Assembly (NCBI GenBank): GCA_902489295.1
Contig: CABTZM010000144.1
Coordinates: 1 to 5,359, forward strand
DNA from: an uncultured Collinsella sp.
Lineage (GTDB): Bacteria; Actinomycetota; Coriobacteriia; Coriobacteriales; Coriobacteriaceae
Direction: 5' to 3'
DNA length: 5,359 nucleotides
Of the stretch, positions 1 through 5,359 are shown one piece after another (within the stretch, counting starts at the first letter, position 1; the number at the start of each line of letters is the position of its first letter). The notes under the pieces are model-generated. The model made no database searches and was not told the origin of the DNA. It saw nothing but the letters and a program-made list of their open reading frames with translations. A program made the position numbers and the translations under genes.

Positions 1-1
1 G

Positions 2-913
2 ATCTTTACCTACACCTATAACCTCACCATGCGCCTGAACTACGTAAGCTCTATGATGCAGCGCATCAACCGCGCGCTCGGCGATGCGGCCGAGACGACG
101 CGCGTGCTGGACGAGCCGCGTCTGGTGGCAGACGACGAGAACGCTCCCGAGCTTAAAGTGACCGAGGGCGCGATTGATTTTGAGCACCTGAGCTTTGCGT
201 ACCGTGACGCTGCGGCGGGCGAGAGCGTGTTCGATGACCTGACACTTCATGTGGCGGCGGGCCAGCGCGTGGGCCTGGTGGGCAAATCGGGCTCGGGTAA
301 GACGACGCTCACCAAGCTGCTGCTGCGCCTGGACGATGTTCAGGGCGGCCGCGTGCTCGTGGACGGTCAGGATGTCTCGCACTGCACGCAGCAGAGCCTG
401 CGCCGCCAGGTTGCCTACGTGCCGCAGGAGGCGCTGCTGTTCCATCGCTCCATTCGCGAGAATATCGCCTACGGCCGCCCCGACGCCACCGACGAGCAGA
501 TCCGCGAGGCGGCTCGCTTGGCTAATGCGACCGAGTTTATCGACCGCCTGCCCCGTGGCTTTGACACCATGGTGGGCGAGCGGGGCGTTAAGCTTTCGGG
601 CGGCCAGCGCCAGCGCGTGGCCATTGCCCGCGCTATTCTGACCGATGCGCCGATCCTGGTGCTCGACGAGGCGACGTCTGCCTTGGACAGCGAGTCCGAG
701 GCGCTGGTGCAGGAGGCGCTCGAGAACCTGATGCGCGGTCGCACCTCCATTGTGGTGGCGCATCGCCTGTCCACCGTGGCGGCGCTCGACCGCATCGTGG
801 TGCTGGCGGACGGCGAGATTGTCGAGGACGGTACGCATGCGCAGCTTGTCGAGGCTGGCGGCGAGTACGCAAGCCTGTGGGGCCGCCAGACCGGCGCATT
901 TTTGGAGGCGTAA
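2..913 (+). CDS. ABC exporter, C-terminal part (end of TMD plus complete NBD); 5' end outside window
   Basis: ATP-binding cassette exporter of the MsbA/MdlB/multidrug type, in which a transmembrane domain is fused to a C-terminal ATPase that powers efflux across the cytoplasmic membrane. The reading frame is open from base 2, so the ATG at 29 is almost certainly internal: the codons before it continue the last transmembrane/coupling helix, which runs into a typical 'RALGDAAETTRVLDEP' linker. Counting from base 2 (303 residues visible), the NBD shows the A-loop Tyr (about 67), Walker A GKSGSGKT (94-101), Q-loop Gln (about 142), signature LSGGQ (198-202), Walker B ILVLDEA with catalytic Glu (about 223), D-loop SALD and H-loop His (about 254). 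All catalytic residues are canonical, so this half should hydrolyse ATP; if it is one half of a heterodimer, it is the non-degenerate half. The substrate cannot be read from the NBD. Such genes often come in pairs, and a partner could lie upstream of the window. The family assignment is firm; the specific role is unknown. Confidence 0.95.
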   Translation: MFTYTYNLTMRLNYVSSMMQRINRALGDAAETTRVLDEPRLVADDENAPELKVTEGAIDFEHLSFAYRDAAAGESVFDDLTLHVAAGQRVGLVGKSGSGKTTLTKLLLRLDDVQGGRVLVDGQDVSHCTQQSLRRQVAYVPQEALLFHRSIRENIAYGRPDATDEQIREAARLANATEFIDRLPRGFDTMVGERGVKLSGGQRQRVAIARAILTDAPILVLDEATSALDSESEALVQEALENLMRGRTSIVVAHRLSTVAALDRIVVLADGEIVEDGTHAQLVEAGGEYASLWGRQTGAFLEA

Positions 914-925
914 AGACCCCATACG

Positions 926-934
926 TGGGACAAT
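926..934 (+). promoter_or_regulatory. possible extended -10 element for nth
   Basis: TGG-GACAAT fits an extended -10 (TGn followed by a hexamer matching TATAAT at 4 of 6 positions). It would place a transcription start near 940, about 35 bases before the nth ATG. The only -35-like hexamer, TTGGAG at 902-907, is 21 bases away, which is too far for a normal promoter. No convincing terminator separates the exporter gene from nth, so read-through transcription is an equally good explanation for nth expression. Weak call. Confidence 0.25.
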
Positions 935-965
935 CGTGCCCATAGGTTTGTTATGCCGCCGAGCC

Positions 966-971
966 GAGGAG
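966..971 (+). promoter_or_regulatory. ribosome binding site of nth (decides the start)
   Basis: GAGGAG lies five bases before the ATG at 977. An in-frame ATG at 953 would add eight residues but has no purine-rich site at a proper distance. The Shine-Dalgarno position therefore favours the start at 977. Confidence 0.8.
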
Positions 972-976
972 TCGTT

Positions 977-1642
977 ATGCCACGCGAGACCAATGCCGCC
1001 AAACGCGAGCGCGCCATCGAGGTGTGCGAGCGCCTTAACCGTCGCTATGGCCCGGTCGAGTGCTTTTTGGACCACGAGAATCCCTTCAGGCTGCTCATCG
1101 CGGTACTGCTCTCGGCGCAGACGACCGACGCGCAGGTCAACAAGGTGACGCCGAAGCTGTTTTCCCAGTGGCCCACGCCCGAGACCATGGCACAGGCAAG
1201 CGTGGCCGATGTGGCCGATACCATCAAGTCGCTTGGCTTTTATAAGAGCAAGGCCAAGCACGCCGTGGAGGCCGCGCAGATGATCGTTGCCGATTACGGC
1301 GGCGAGGTACCTGCCGACATGAAGGAACTCGTCAGGCTGCCGGGTGTGGGACGCAAAACGGCGAGCATCGTGCTCAACGTGGGGTTTGGCATTGTCGAGG
1401 GCATCGCGGTCGATACACACGTCAACCGCATCGCACACCGCCTGATGCTGAGCCCCAAGACGCATGCCAAGGAGCCGCTCAAGACCGAGCAAGATCTGCT
1501 CAAGATTTTGCCGCACGAGTATTGGGAGTCGGTCAACCACCAGTGGATTACCTTTGGCCGTGAGATCTGCGACGCCCGCAAACCTAAGTGCGACGAGTGC
1601 CCGCTGGCGGATTTGTGCCCCAGCGTGCGCGTGGCGGGGTAG
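977..1642 (+). CDS. nth: endonuclease III (DNA glycosylase/AP lyase)
   Basis: Bifunctional base-excision-repair enzyme that removes oxidised pyrimidines such as thymine glycol and then nicks the abasic site by beta-elimination; cytoplasmic and DNA-bound. The 221-residue product is close to the 211 of E. coli Nth. Visible landmarks: LLSAQTTD (44-51) with the conserved helix-capping/intercalating Gln48; helix-hairpin-helix LPGVGRKTA (121-129) holding the Schiff-base lysine Lys127; catalytic Asp146 in the VDTHV motif; and the [4Fe-4S] cluster loop Cys198-X6-Cys205-X2-Cys208-X5-Cys214, exactly the family spacing. The protein ends seven residues after the last cysteine. The start at 977 is chosen because GAGGAG precedes it; 953 is the in-frame alternative. 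The gene lies 63 bases after the ABC exporter and 157 bases before mfd. Nothing is missing or broken, so it should be fully active. MutY is excluded by the short length and the lysine in the HhH motif. Confidence 0.97.
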   Translation: MPRETNAAKRERAIEVCERLNRRYGPVECFLDHENPFRLLIAVLLSAQTTDAQVNKVTPKLFSQWPTPETMAQASVADVADTIKSLGFYKSKAKHAVEAAQMIVADYGGEVPADMKELVRLPGVGRKTASIVLNVGFGIVEGIAVDTHVNRIAHRLMLSPKTHAKEPLKTEQDLLKILPHEYWESVNHQWITFGREICDARKPKCDECPLADLCPSVRVAG

Positions 1643-1645
1643 GGC

Positions 1646-1672
1646 GGAACGCATTTTCGTCTGGCGTTTTTT
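1646..1672 (+). terminator. weak terminator-like structure after nth
   Basis: Four bases after the nth stop, GGAACGC (1646-1652) can pair with GCGTTTT (1664-1670) around an 11-base loop, using two G-U pairs at the base. A run of six T (1667-1672) forms part of the 3' arm and tail. The T-run and location fit an intrinsic terminator, but the stem is short and the loop large, so efficiency is doubtful. The stronger hairpin about 75 bases further on may do the real work. Confidence 0.35.
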
Positions 1673-1690
1673 GCGGGGCTGGGTTTGCCC

Positions 1691-1721
1691 TTGAACCGGA
1701 GTCCTCTCCATGCGTTACCAT
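1691..1721 (+). promoter_or_regulatory. possible sigma-70-type promoter for mfd
   Basis: TTGAAC (1691-1696, 4 of 6 to TTGACA) is followed after 19 bases by TACCAT (1716-1721, 4 of 6 to TATAAT). The spacer is longer than the preferred 17, and shifting the -10 to shorten it lowers the match. A start near 1728 would give a leader of roughly 70 bases containing the strong hairpin at 1747-1769. It is the best candidate in the gap, but the call is tentative. Confidence 0.3.
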
Positions 1722-1746
1722 GACAGACAATGTATTTGACGTACGA

Positions 1747-1774
1747 CCCGCCGAGCTTGCCCCGGCGGGCTTTT
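1747..1774 (+). terminator. GC-rich hairpin with TTTT tail, between nth and mfd
   Basis: CCCGCCG (1747-1753) pairs perfectly with CGGCGGG (1763-1769) over seven base pairs, six of them in an uninterrupted run of G-C on both sides of a 9-base loop; C then TTTT (1771-1774) follows. This is the layout of a rho-independent terminator, though the U-tract is short and interrupted by GG. It lies 105 bases after the nth stop and ends 25 bases before the mfd ATG. It could stop read-through from nth, or act as an attenuator in the mfd leader if mfd is transcribed from the upstream candidate promoter. The sequence alone does not decide between these. Confidence 0.55.
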
Positions 1775-1788
1775 GGCGTTGCAATGCC

Positions 1789-1794
1789 GGAGGA
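1789..1794 (+). promoter_or_regulatory. ribosome binding site of mfd (decides the start)
   Basis: GGAGGA lies five bases before the ATG at 1800, a near-ideal Shine-Dalgarno arrangement. There is no other in-frame ATG or GTG with such a site upstream; the nearby ATG at 1784 is in another frame. The site is only about 15 bases downstream of the TTTT of the preceding hairpin, so it remains unpaired when that hairpin forms. Confidence 0.85.
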
Positions 1795-1799
1795 ACAGC

Positions 1800-4700
1800 A
1801 TGCTCATTCACCGTATAGCCGCGCAGCTCTACACTGCCGAGGCCTTGCAGACCGTCGAGGCCGGGCTCGATGCTGGCGAGGACGTGACGCTGGCTGTGTC
1901 GCAGTCGGGCCGCACGCTTATGGCGGCCGCCCAGTTTGCGCGCCGTCCGCGCCCGACGGTCTATATCGTGAGCGGCGAGGATGCGGCCGATCGCGCCGCG
2001 CGTAGCCTTGCCGCCTACGTGGGCCTGGCGCACGTGTGTCGTTTTCCCGAGCGCAAGGACTATCCGTGGCGCGAGCAGGCGCCCGACGACGCCGTGGTGG
2101 CGCAGCGCTGCGAGGCATTGGGGCGCATCGTGCGTGGGGACAACTGCATCATGGTTGCCTCAGCCCGTGCGCTGCTGCGCTGCGTGCCGCCGGTCGAGAG
2201 CCACTACTGGGAGTCCACCACTTTTGCGGTGGGCGAGGAGATTCCTTTTGACGAGGTGCCGCAGCGCCTGGTGGGCATGGGCTACACCAATGCCGGCGCC
2301 GCCGACGCGCCCGGCCTGTTCCGTGTGCACGGCGACACCGTCGAGGTGTTTCCCGCGCAGGAGAAGGCGCCCGTGCGCATTGAGTTCTTTGGCGACGAGA
2401 TTGACCGCATCCGCCGCATGGTGAGCTCAACGGGGCAGACCATCGGCAACGAGGACAGTATCGAGATCTTCCCCTGCCGTGAGCTGGCGCTTACCGACGA
2501 AGCCGTCCACAACATGCATGTGGCGCTCTATCGCGCCAGCCAGGACGACAGCAAACTGGCGGCGCTGCTCGAGATGGTGGATGCACGCATCGTCACGCCC
2601 GAGCTCGACCGCTTTTTGCCGGTGATGTACGGCCAGACCGTGAGCCCGCTGGCACACGTGAGCGGCAAGGCGCTCGTGGTTCTGTCCGAGCCGCGCTCGC
2701 TGTTCGACGACTGCCTGCGCGCCTACGAGGACATCGAGGCCCGCGCCGGCGAGGCAGGGGTCGATCGCCTGGACGGTCTGTACGTGCGCGCCCAGCAGCT
2801 CGACTTTGGTTCCCAGCAGCGCCTGAACTACGTGAGCCTGATCCGTGCCGGCGGCGCGGTGACGGCCGAGCTCAAGATTGAGCAGCCGGCTATCGCGGGT
2901 TCGGACAATCGCTTTATGACGCGCATCCAGGAGGTCGTGGGCAAGCGCTATGCCTGTGTGTTTGCCATTCCCGACCGCGGTGCGCGCGAGTCGATGGAGC
3001 TCACCTTTGGCGACGAGGGCATTACCTTTGAGGAATCGCTGACCGCGGCGCCCGAAAACGCGGGCGTTATCGGCGACCGCGTGCGCGTGGCGGCGGCGGA
3101 TTCTGCCGACCGCGCCGCACGCCAGGAGGCTCATGCTTCTATTCGCGAGCGCAAGGCCGACGCGCTCAACGCCCGCTCTCTGGAGGCCGGCGCCGCCCAG
3201 GCTGCTGCCGGCGCCGCCGTGCCCACCATCTCGCGCGGACGCGTGACTTTTGTGGACGCCGCCCTGCCGCAGGGCGTGGTGATACCCGACGCCAACCTGG
3301 CCGTGTTCTCAATCGCCGACCTCAACGCGCGCATGGACGCCAACCGCGCGCGCAGCCGCCGCAAGGTGGACATTACGCAGATCACCTTCCCGTTTAAGCC
3401 GGGCGACTACGTGGTGCACGCTACCCACGGCATCGCGCTCTTTAGCGAGATCGCGCGTCAGGAAGTGGGCGGCAAGGAACGCGACTACTTTTTGCTGGAA
3501 TACGCCGACGGCGACAAACTCTACGTGCCGCTCGAGCAGGTCGACCGCATCACGCGCTACGTCGGTCCCGACGGCGACAAGCCGCGCCTGACCAGGCTCA
3601 ACACCGCCGACTGGACGCGTGCTACCAACAAGGCGCGCAAGAATGCCAAAAAGCTGGCGTTTGACCTGGTCGACCTCTATACGCGCCGTTCGTCGATCGC
3701 CGGCATCGCCTGCCCGCCCGATACGCCCGAGCAGATTGAGATGGAGCAAAGCTTCCCTTACGACGAGACGCGCGACCAGTTGGAGGCCATCGCCGACATT
3801 AAGGCCGACATGGAGGCGCCCAAGCCCATGGACCGCCTGCTGTGCGGCGACGTGGGCTTCGGCAAGACCGAGGTCGCCCTGCGTGCGGCGTTTAAGTGCG
3901 TGGATTCCGGCCGTCAGGTCATGGTGCTCTGCCCCACGACCATTCTGGCCCAGCAGCACTATGAGACGTTCTTTGAGCGCTTTGCTCCGTTTGGTCTTGA
4001 GGTTGAGGTGCTCAGCCGCTTCCGCACACCGGCGCAGCAAAGGCGCGCGCTCAAGGCGTTTGCCGAGGGCGGGATTGACGTGCTCATCGGTACGCACCGT
4101 CTGCTTTCGGCCGACGTGAACCCCAAGAACCTGGGTTTGGTGATTATCGACGAGGAGCAGCGCTTTGGCGTGCAGCACAAGGAGCAGCTCAAGAACCTGC
4201 GCGAGCAGATTGACGTGCTCACGCTTTCGGCCACGCCCATCCCGCGAACCATGCAGATGGCCACGAGCGGCGTGCGCGACATGAGCCTGATCACCACGCC
4301 GCCGACCGGGCGCCGTCCCGTGATCGTGCACGTGGGGGAGTACGACCCCGATGTGGTGAGTGCGGCGATTCGCCTGGAGGTGGGCCGCGGCGGCCAGGTG
4401 TACTACGTGTCCAACCGCGTCAAGACCATCGACGACGCCGTGGCGCGCGTGCACGAGGCCGCGCCCGAGGCGCGCGTGGGCGTGGCACACGGCAAGATGA
4501 GCCCGCGCGAGGTCGAGGACGTGATGATCGAGTTCGCGACCAAGAAGATCGACGTGCTTATCGCCACGACCATCGTGGAGAGCGGTATCGATAACGCGAC
4601 CGCCAACACGCTCATCATCGAGGACTCGCAGCGCCTGGGTCTGGCACAGCTCTACCAGCTCAAGGGCCGCGTTGGCCGCTCGGCCACGCAGGCATACGCG

Positions 4701-5359
4701 TACTTTATGTTCCCCGGCGAGCTGCCTCTGACCGAGGAGGCAACGGCGCGCCTGACCGCGCTTTCCGAGTTCCAGGACCTGGGCAGCGGCATGCGTATCG
4801 CCATGCGCGACCTGGAGATTCGCGGCGCCGGCTCGCTCATGGGCGCCGAACAGCACGGCAACCTGTCGAGCGTGGGCTTTGACCTGTTTACGCAGATGCT
4901 GGGACAGGCCGTGGCCGAGGCGCGCGGCGATGACGACGCCGGCGTGGAGGCGGCGAGTGTGGGTATCAACCTGCCGGCAGACTACTTCCTGTCCGAGGAA
5001 TATATGCCGGCGGTGGACCAGCGCGTGCTCGTGTACCGAAAGCTCGCGGCGGCCGAGGATCTGGAGAGCATCGACGAGGTGCAGGAGGAGACCGAGGCCG
5101 CGCACGGCGAGCTGCCGTTGGCGGGACTCAACCTGTTCAACCGCGCGCGTATCCGCATTCGTGGCGAGCGCTTGGGGCTCGAGAGCGTCACGCTCAGTGG
5201 CGGGCGCATCACCTTCCTGGGCGTTGACGTGCCCAAGAAGGTGGCCTTTGAGTTCAAGAATCGCTACGGCGCGGTGAACTTCCCCAAGAGCCGCAAGCTG
5301 TCGGTGCCCTACAAGGCGGGCGCCGGCGCGGGCAGCGGCCTGGGTCGCGGCCTCGATGC
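1800..5359 (+). CDS. mfd: transcription-repair coupling factor Mfd; 3' end outside window
   Basis: Mfd is a cytoplasmic ATP-driven DNA translocase that pushes stalled RNA polymerase off lesions and recruits UvrA for transcription-coupled nucleotide-excision repair. 1186 codons are present without a stop; E. coli Mfd has 1148, so little should be missing. Domains in order: UvrB-like D1a/D2/D1b (about 1-345), with a degenerate, non-functional Walker A (QSGRT, 35-39) as usual for Mfd and a UvrA-contact region (about 171-203); D3 and an Ala-rich linker (about 350-525); CarD-like RNA-polymerase-interacting domain (about 530-590); SF2 translocase with motif I GDVGFGKT (683-690), Ia PTTILAQQH (712-720), II DEEQ (784-787), III SATPIPRT (810-817), V (about 919-937) and VI QLKGRVGR (953-960); TRG motif LEIRGAG (1005-1011) onward; D7 from about 1055. 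The start at 1800 has GGAGGA five bases upstream. Oddities: His177 at a usual Arg, variant motif V, and a Gly/Ala-rich end. Identity is certain; exact domain borders are approximate. Confidence 0.98.
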   Translation, partial: MLIHRIAAQLYTAEALQTVEAGLDAGEDVTLAVSQSGRTLMAAAQFARRPRPTVYIVSGEDAADRAARSLAAYVGLAHVCRFPERKDYPWREQAPDDAVVAQRCEALGRIVRGDNCIMVASARALLRCVPPVESHYWESTTFAVGEEIPFDEVPQRLVGMGYTNAGAADAPGLFRVHGDTVEVFPAQEKAPVRIEFFGDEIDRIRRMVSSTGQTIGNEDSIEIFPCRELALTDEAVHNMHVALYRASQDDSKLAALLEMVDARIVTPELDRFLPVMYGQTVSPLAHVSGKALVVLSEPRSLFDDCLRAYEDIEARAGEAGVDRLDGLYVRAQQLDFGSQQRLNYVSLIRAGGAVTAELKIEQPAIAGSDNRFMTRIQEVVGKRYACVFAIPDRGARESMELTFGDEGITFEESLTAAPENAGVIGDRVRVAAADSADRAARQEAHASIRERKADALNARSLEAGAAQAAAGAAVPTISRGRVTFVDAALPQGVVIPDANLAVFSIADLNARMDANRARSRRKVDITQITFPFKPGDYVVHATHGIALFSEIARQEVGGKERDYFLLEYADGDKLYVPLEQVDRITRYVGPDGDKPRLTRLNTADWTRATNKARKNAKKLAFDLVDLYTRRSSIAGIACPPDTPEQIEMEQSFPYDETRDQLEAIADIKADMEAPKPMDRLLCGDVGFGKTEVALRAAFKCVDSGRQVMVLCPTTILAQQHYETFFERFAPFGLEVEVLSRFRTPAQQRRALKAFAEGGIDVLIGTHRLLSADVNPKNLGLVIIDEEQRFGVQHKEQLKNLREQIDVLTLSATPIPRTMQMATSGVRDMSLITTPPTGRRPVIVHVGEYDPDVVSAAIRLEVGRGGQVYYVSNRVKTIDDAVARVHEAAPEARVGVAHGKMSPREVEDVMIEFATKKIDVLIATTIVESGIDNATANTLIIEDSQRLGLAQLYQLKGRVGRSATQAYAYFMFPGELPLTEEATARLTALSEFQDLGSGMRIAMRDLEIRGAGSLMGAEQHGNLSSVGFDLFTQMLGQAVAEARGDDDAGVEAASVGINLPADYFLSEEYMPAVDQRVLVYRKLAAAEDLESIDEVQEETEAAHGELPLAGLNLFNRARIRIRGERLGLESVTLSGGRITFLGVDVPKKVAFEFKNRYGAVNFPKSRKLSVPYKAGAGAGSGLGRGLD

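Noticed and set aside
31..45. 15-base direct repeat of gcgcctgaactacgt, also found at 2819-2833
   Set aside because: Both copies lie in unrelated coding sequences and encode RLNYV in normal family context. A single short shared word is likely chance plus shared codon preference.
953..976. Upstream in-frame ATG at 953 as the nth start
   Set aside because: No ribosome binding site at a suitable distance, whereas the ATG at 977 has GAGGAG five bases upstream.
469..1017. 182-codon minus-strand frame spanning the end of the exporter and the start of nth
   Set aside because: Overlaps two well-supported + strand genes; the product is Ser/Arg/Ala-rich with no domain.
1710..1739. Nine-codon frame (MRYHDRQCI) preceded by GGAG as a possible mfd leader peptide
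   Set aside because: The GGAG spacing is acceptable, but the codon content shows no attenuation-type run of one amino acid, and the frame overlaps the candidate -10, so it may not even be transcribed from that promoter.
1720..1818. 32-codon frame starting at ATG 1720 that crosses the hairpin and overlaps the mfd start by 19 bases
   Set aside because: No Shine-Dalgarno site close upstream, and its start would lie at or before the predicted transcription start. The overlap is suggestive of a leader peptide, but nothing else supports translation.
1892..1920. Degenerate Walker A (QSGRT) near the Mfd N-terminus as possible damage
   Set aside because: Loss of the nucleotide-binding motif in the UvrB-like module is normal for Mfd; ATP is hydrolysed by the later translocase domains, whose motifs are intact.
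2427..3134. 235-codon open frame on the minus strand inside mfd
   Set aside because: Same explanation: antisense to the D1b/D3 part of mfd, low-complexity composition and no family resemblance.
3309..5105. 598-codon open frame on the minus strand inside mfd
   Set aside because: It lies wholly antisense to an unmistakable mfd sequence and translates to a His/Leu/Arg/Ala-rich product with no recognisable domain. Long antisense frames are expected in GC-rich genes because sense codons whose complements are stops (TTA, CTA, TCA) are rare.

Overview
The window is GC-rich (low-to-mid 60s percent by eye), gene-dense, and reads in one direction. It looks like ordinary bacterial chromosome carrying three housekeeping-type genes, all on the + strand: the C-terminal part of an ABC exporter (2-913, start outside the window), a complete endonuclease III gene nth (977-1642), and most of the transcription-repair coupling factor gene mfd (1800 to the window end, stop outside the window). 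The GC content, GC-rich third codon positions, AGGAGG-like ribosome binding sites and protein flavour suggest a high-GC Gram-positive. Class Coriobacteriia (Collinsella or a relative) is my best guess, but this is an impression from sequence style and not a database match.

Layout. 1-913: end of the transmembrane domain plus a complete, fully canonical nucleotide-binding domain of an MsbA/MdlB-type exporter. 914-976: a 63-base gap with no convincing terminator, a possible extended -10 (926-934) and the nth ribosome binding site. 977-1642: nth, with the helix-hairpin-helix, catalytic Lys/Asp and four-cysteine Fe-S loop all present. 1643-1799: a 157-base gap with a weak terminator-like structure just after nth, a weak sigma-70-like promoter candidate, then a strong GC hairpin followed by TTTT only about 25 bases before mfd, and the mfd ribosome binding site. 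1800-5359: 1186 codons of mfd covering the UvrB-like module, the RNA-polymerase-interacting domain, the superfamily 2 translocase, the TRG motif and most of domain 7.

How the genes fit together. Nth starts base-excision repair of oxidised pyrimidines. Mfd removes stalled RNA polymerase and recruits UvrA for nucleotide-excision repair. The two make a small DNA-repair neighbourhood, though the terminator-like elements suggest mfd has its own promoter and is not simply co-transcribed with nth. The ABC exporter is probably an unrelated neighbour.

I found no mobile element, CRISPR array, tRNA, rRNA or novel multi-gene system. The points worth a second look are the intergenic hairpin in front of mfd and some residue-level peculiarities of this Mfd: a very UvrB-like domain 2 with His at a UvrA-contact position, an unusual motif V and TRG motif, an Ala-rich linker, and a Gly/Ala-rich C-terminal end running off the window. 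Several long open frames on the minus strand inside mfd are judged to be by-products of high GC.
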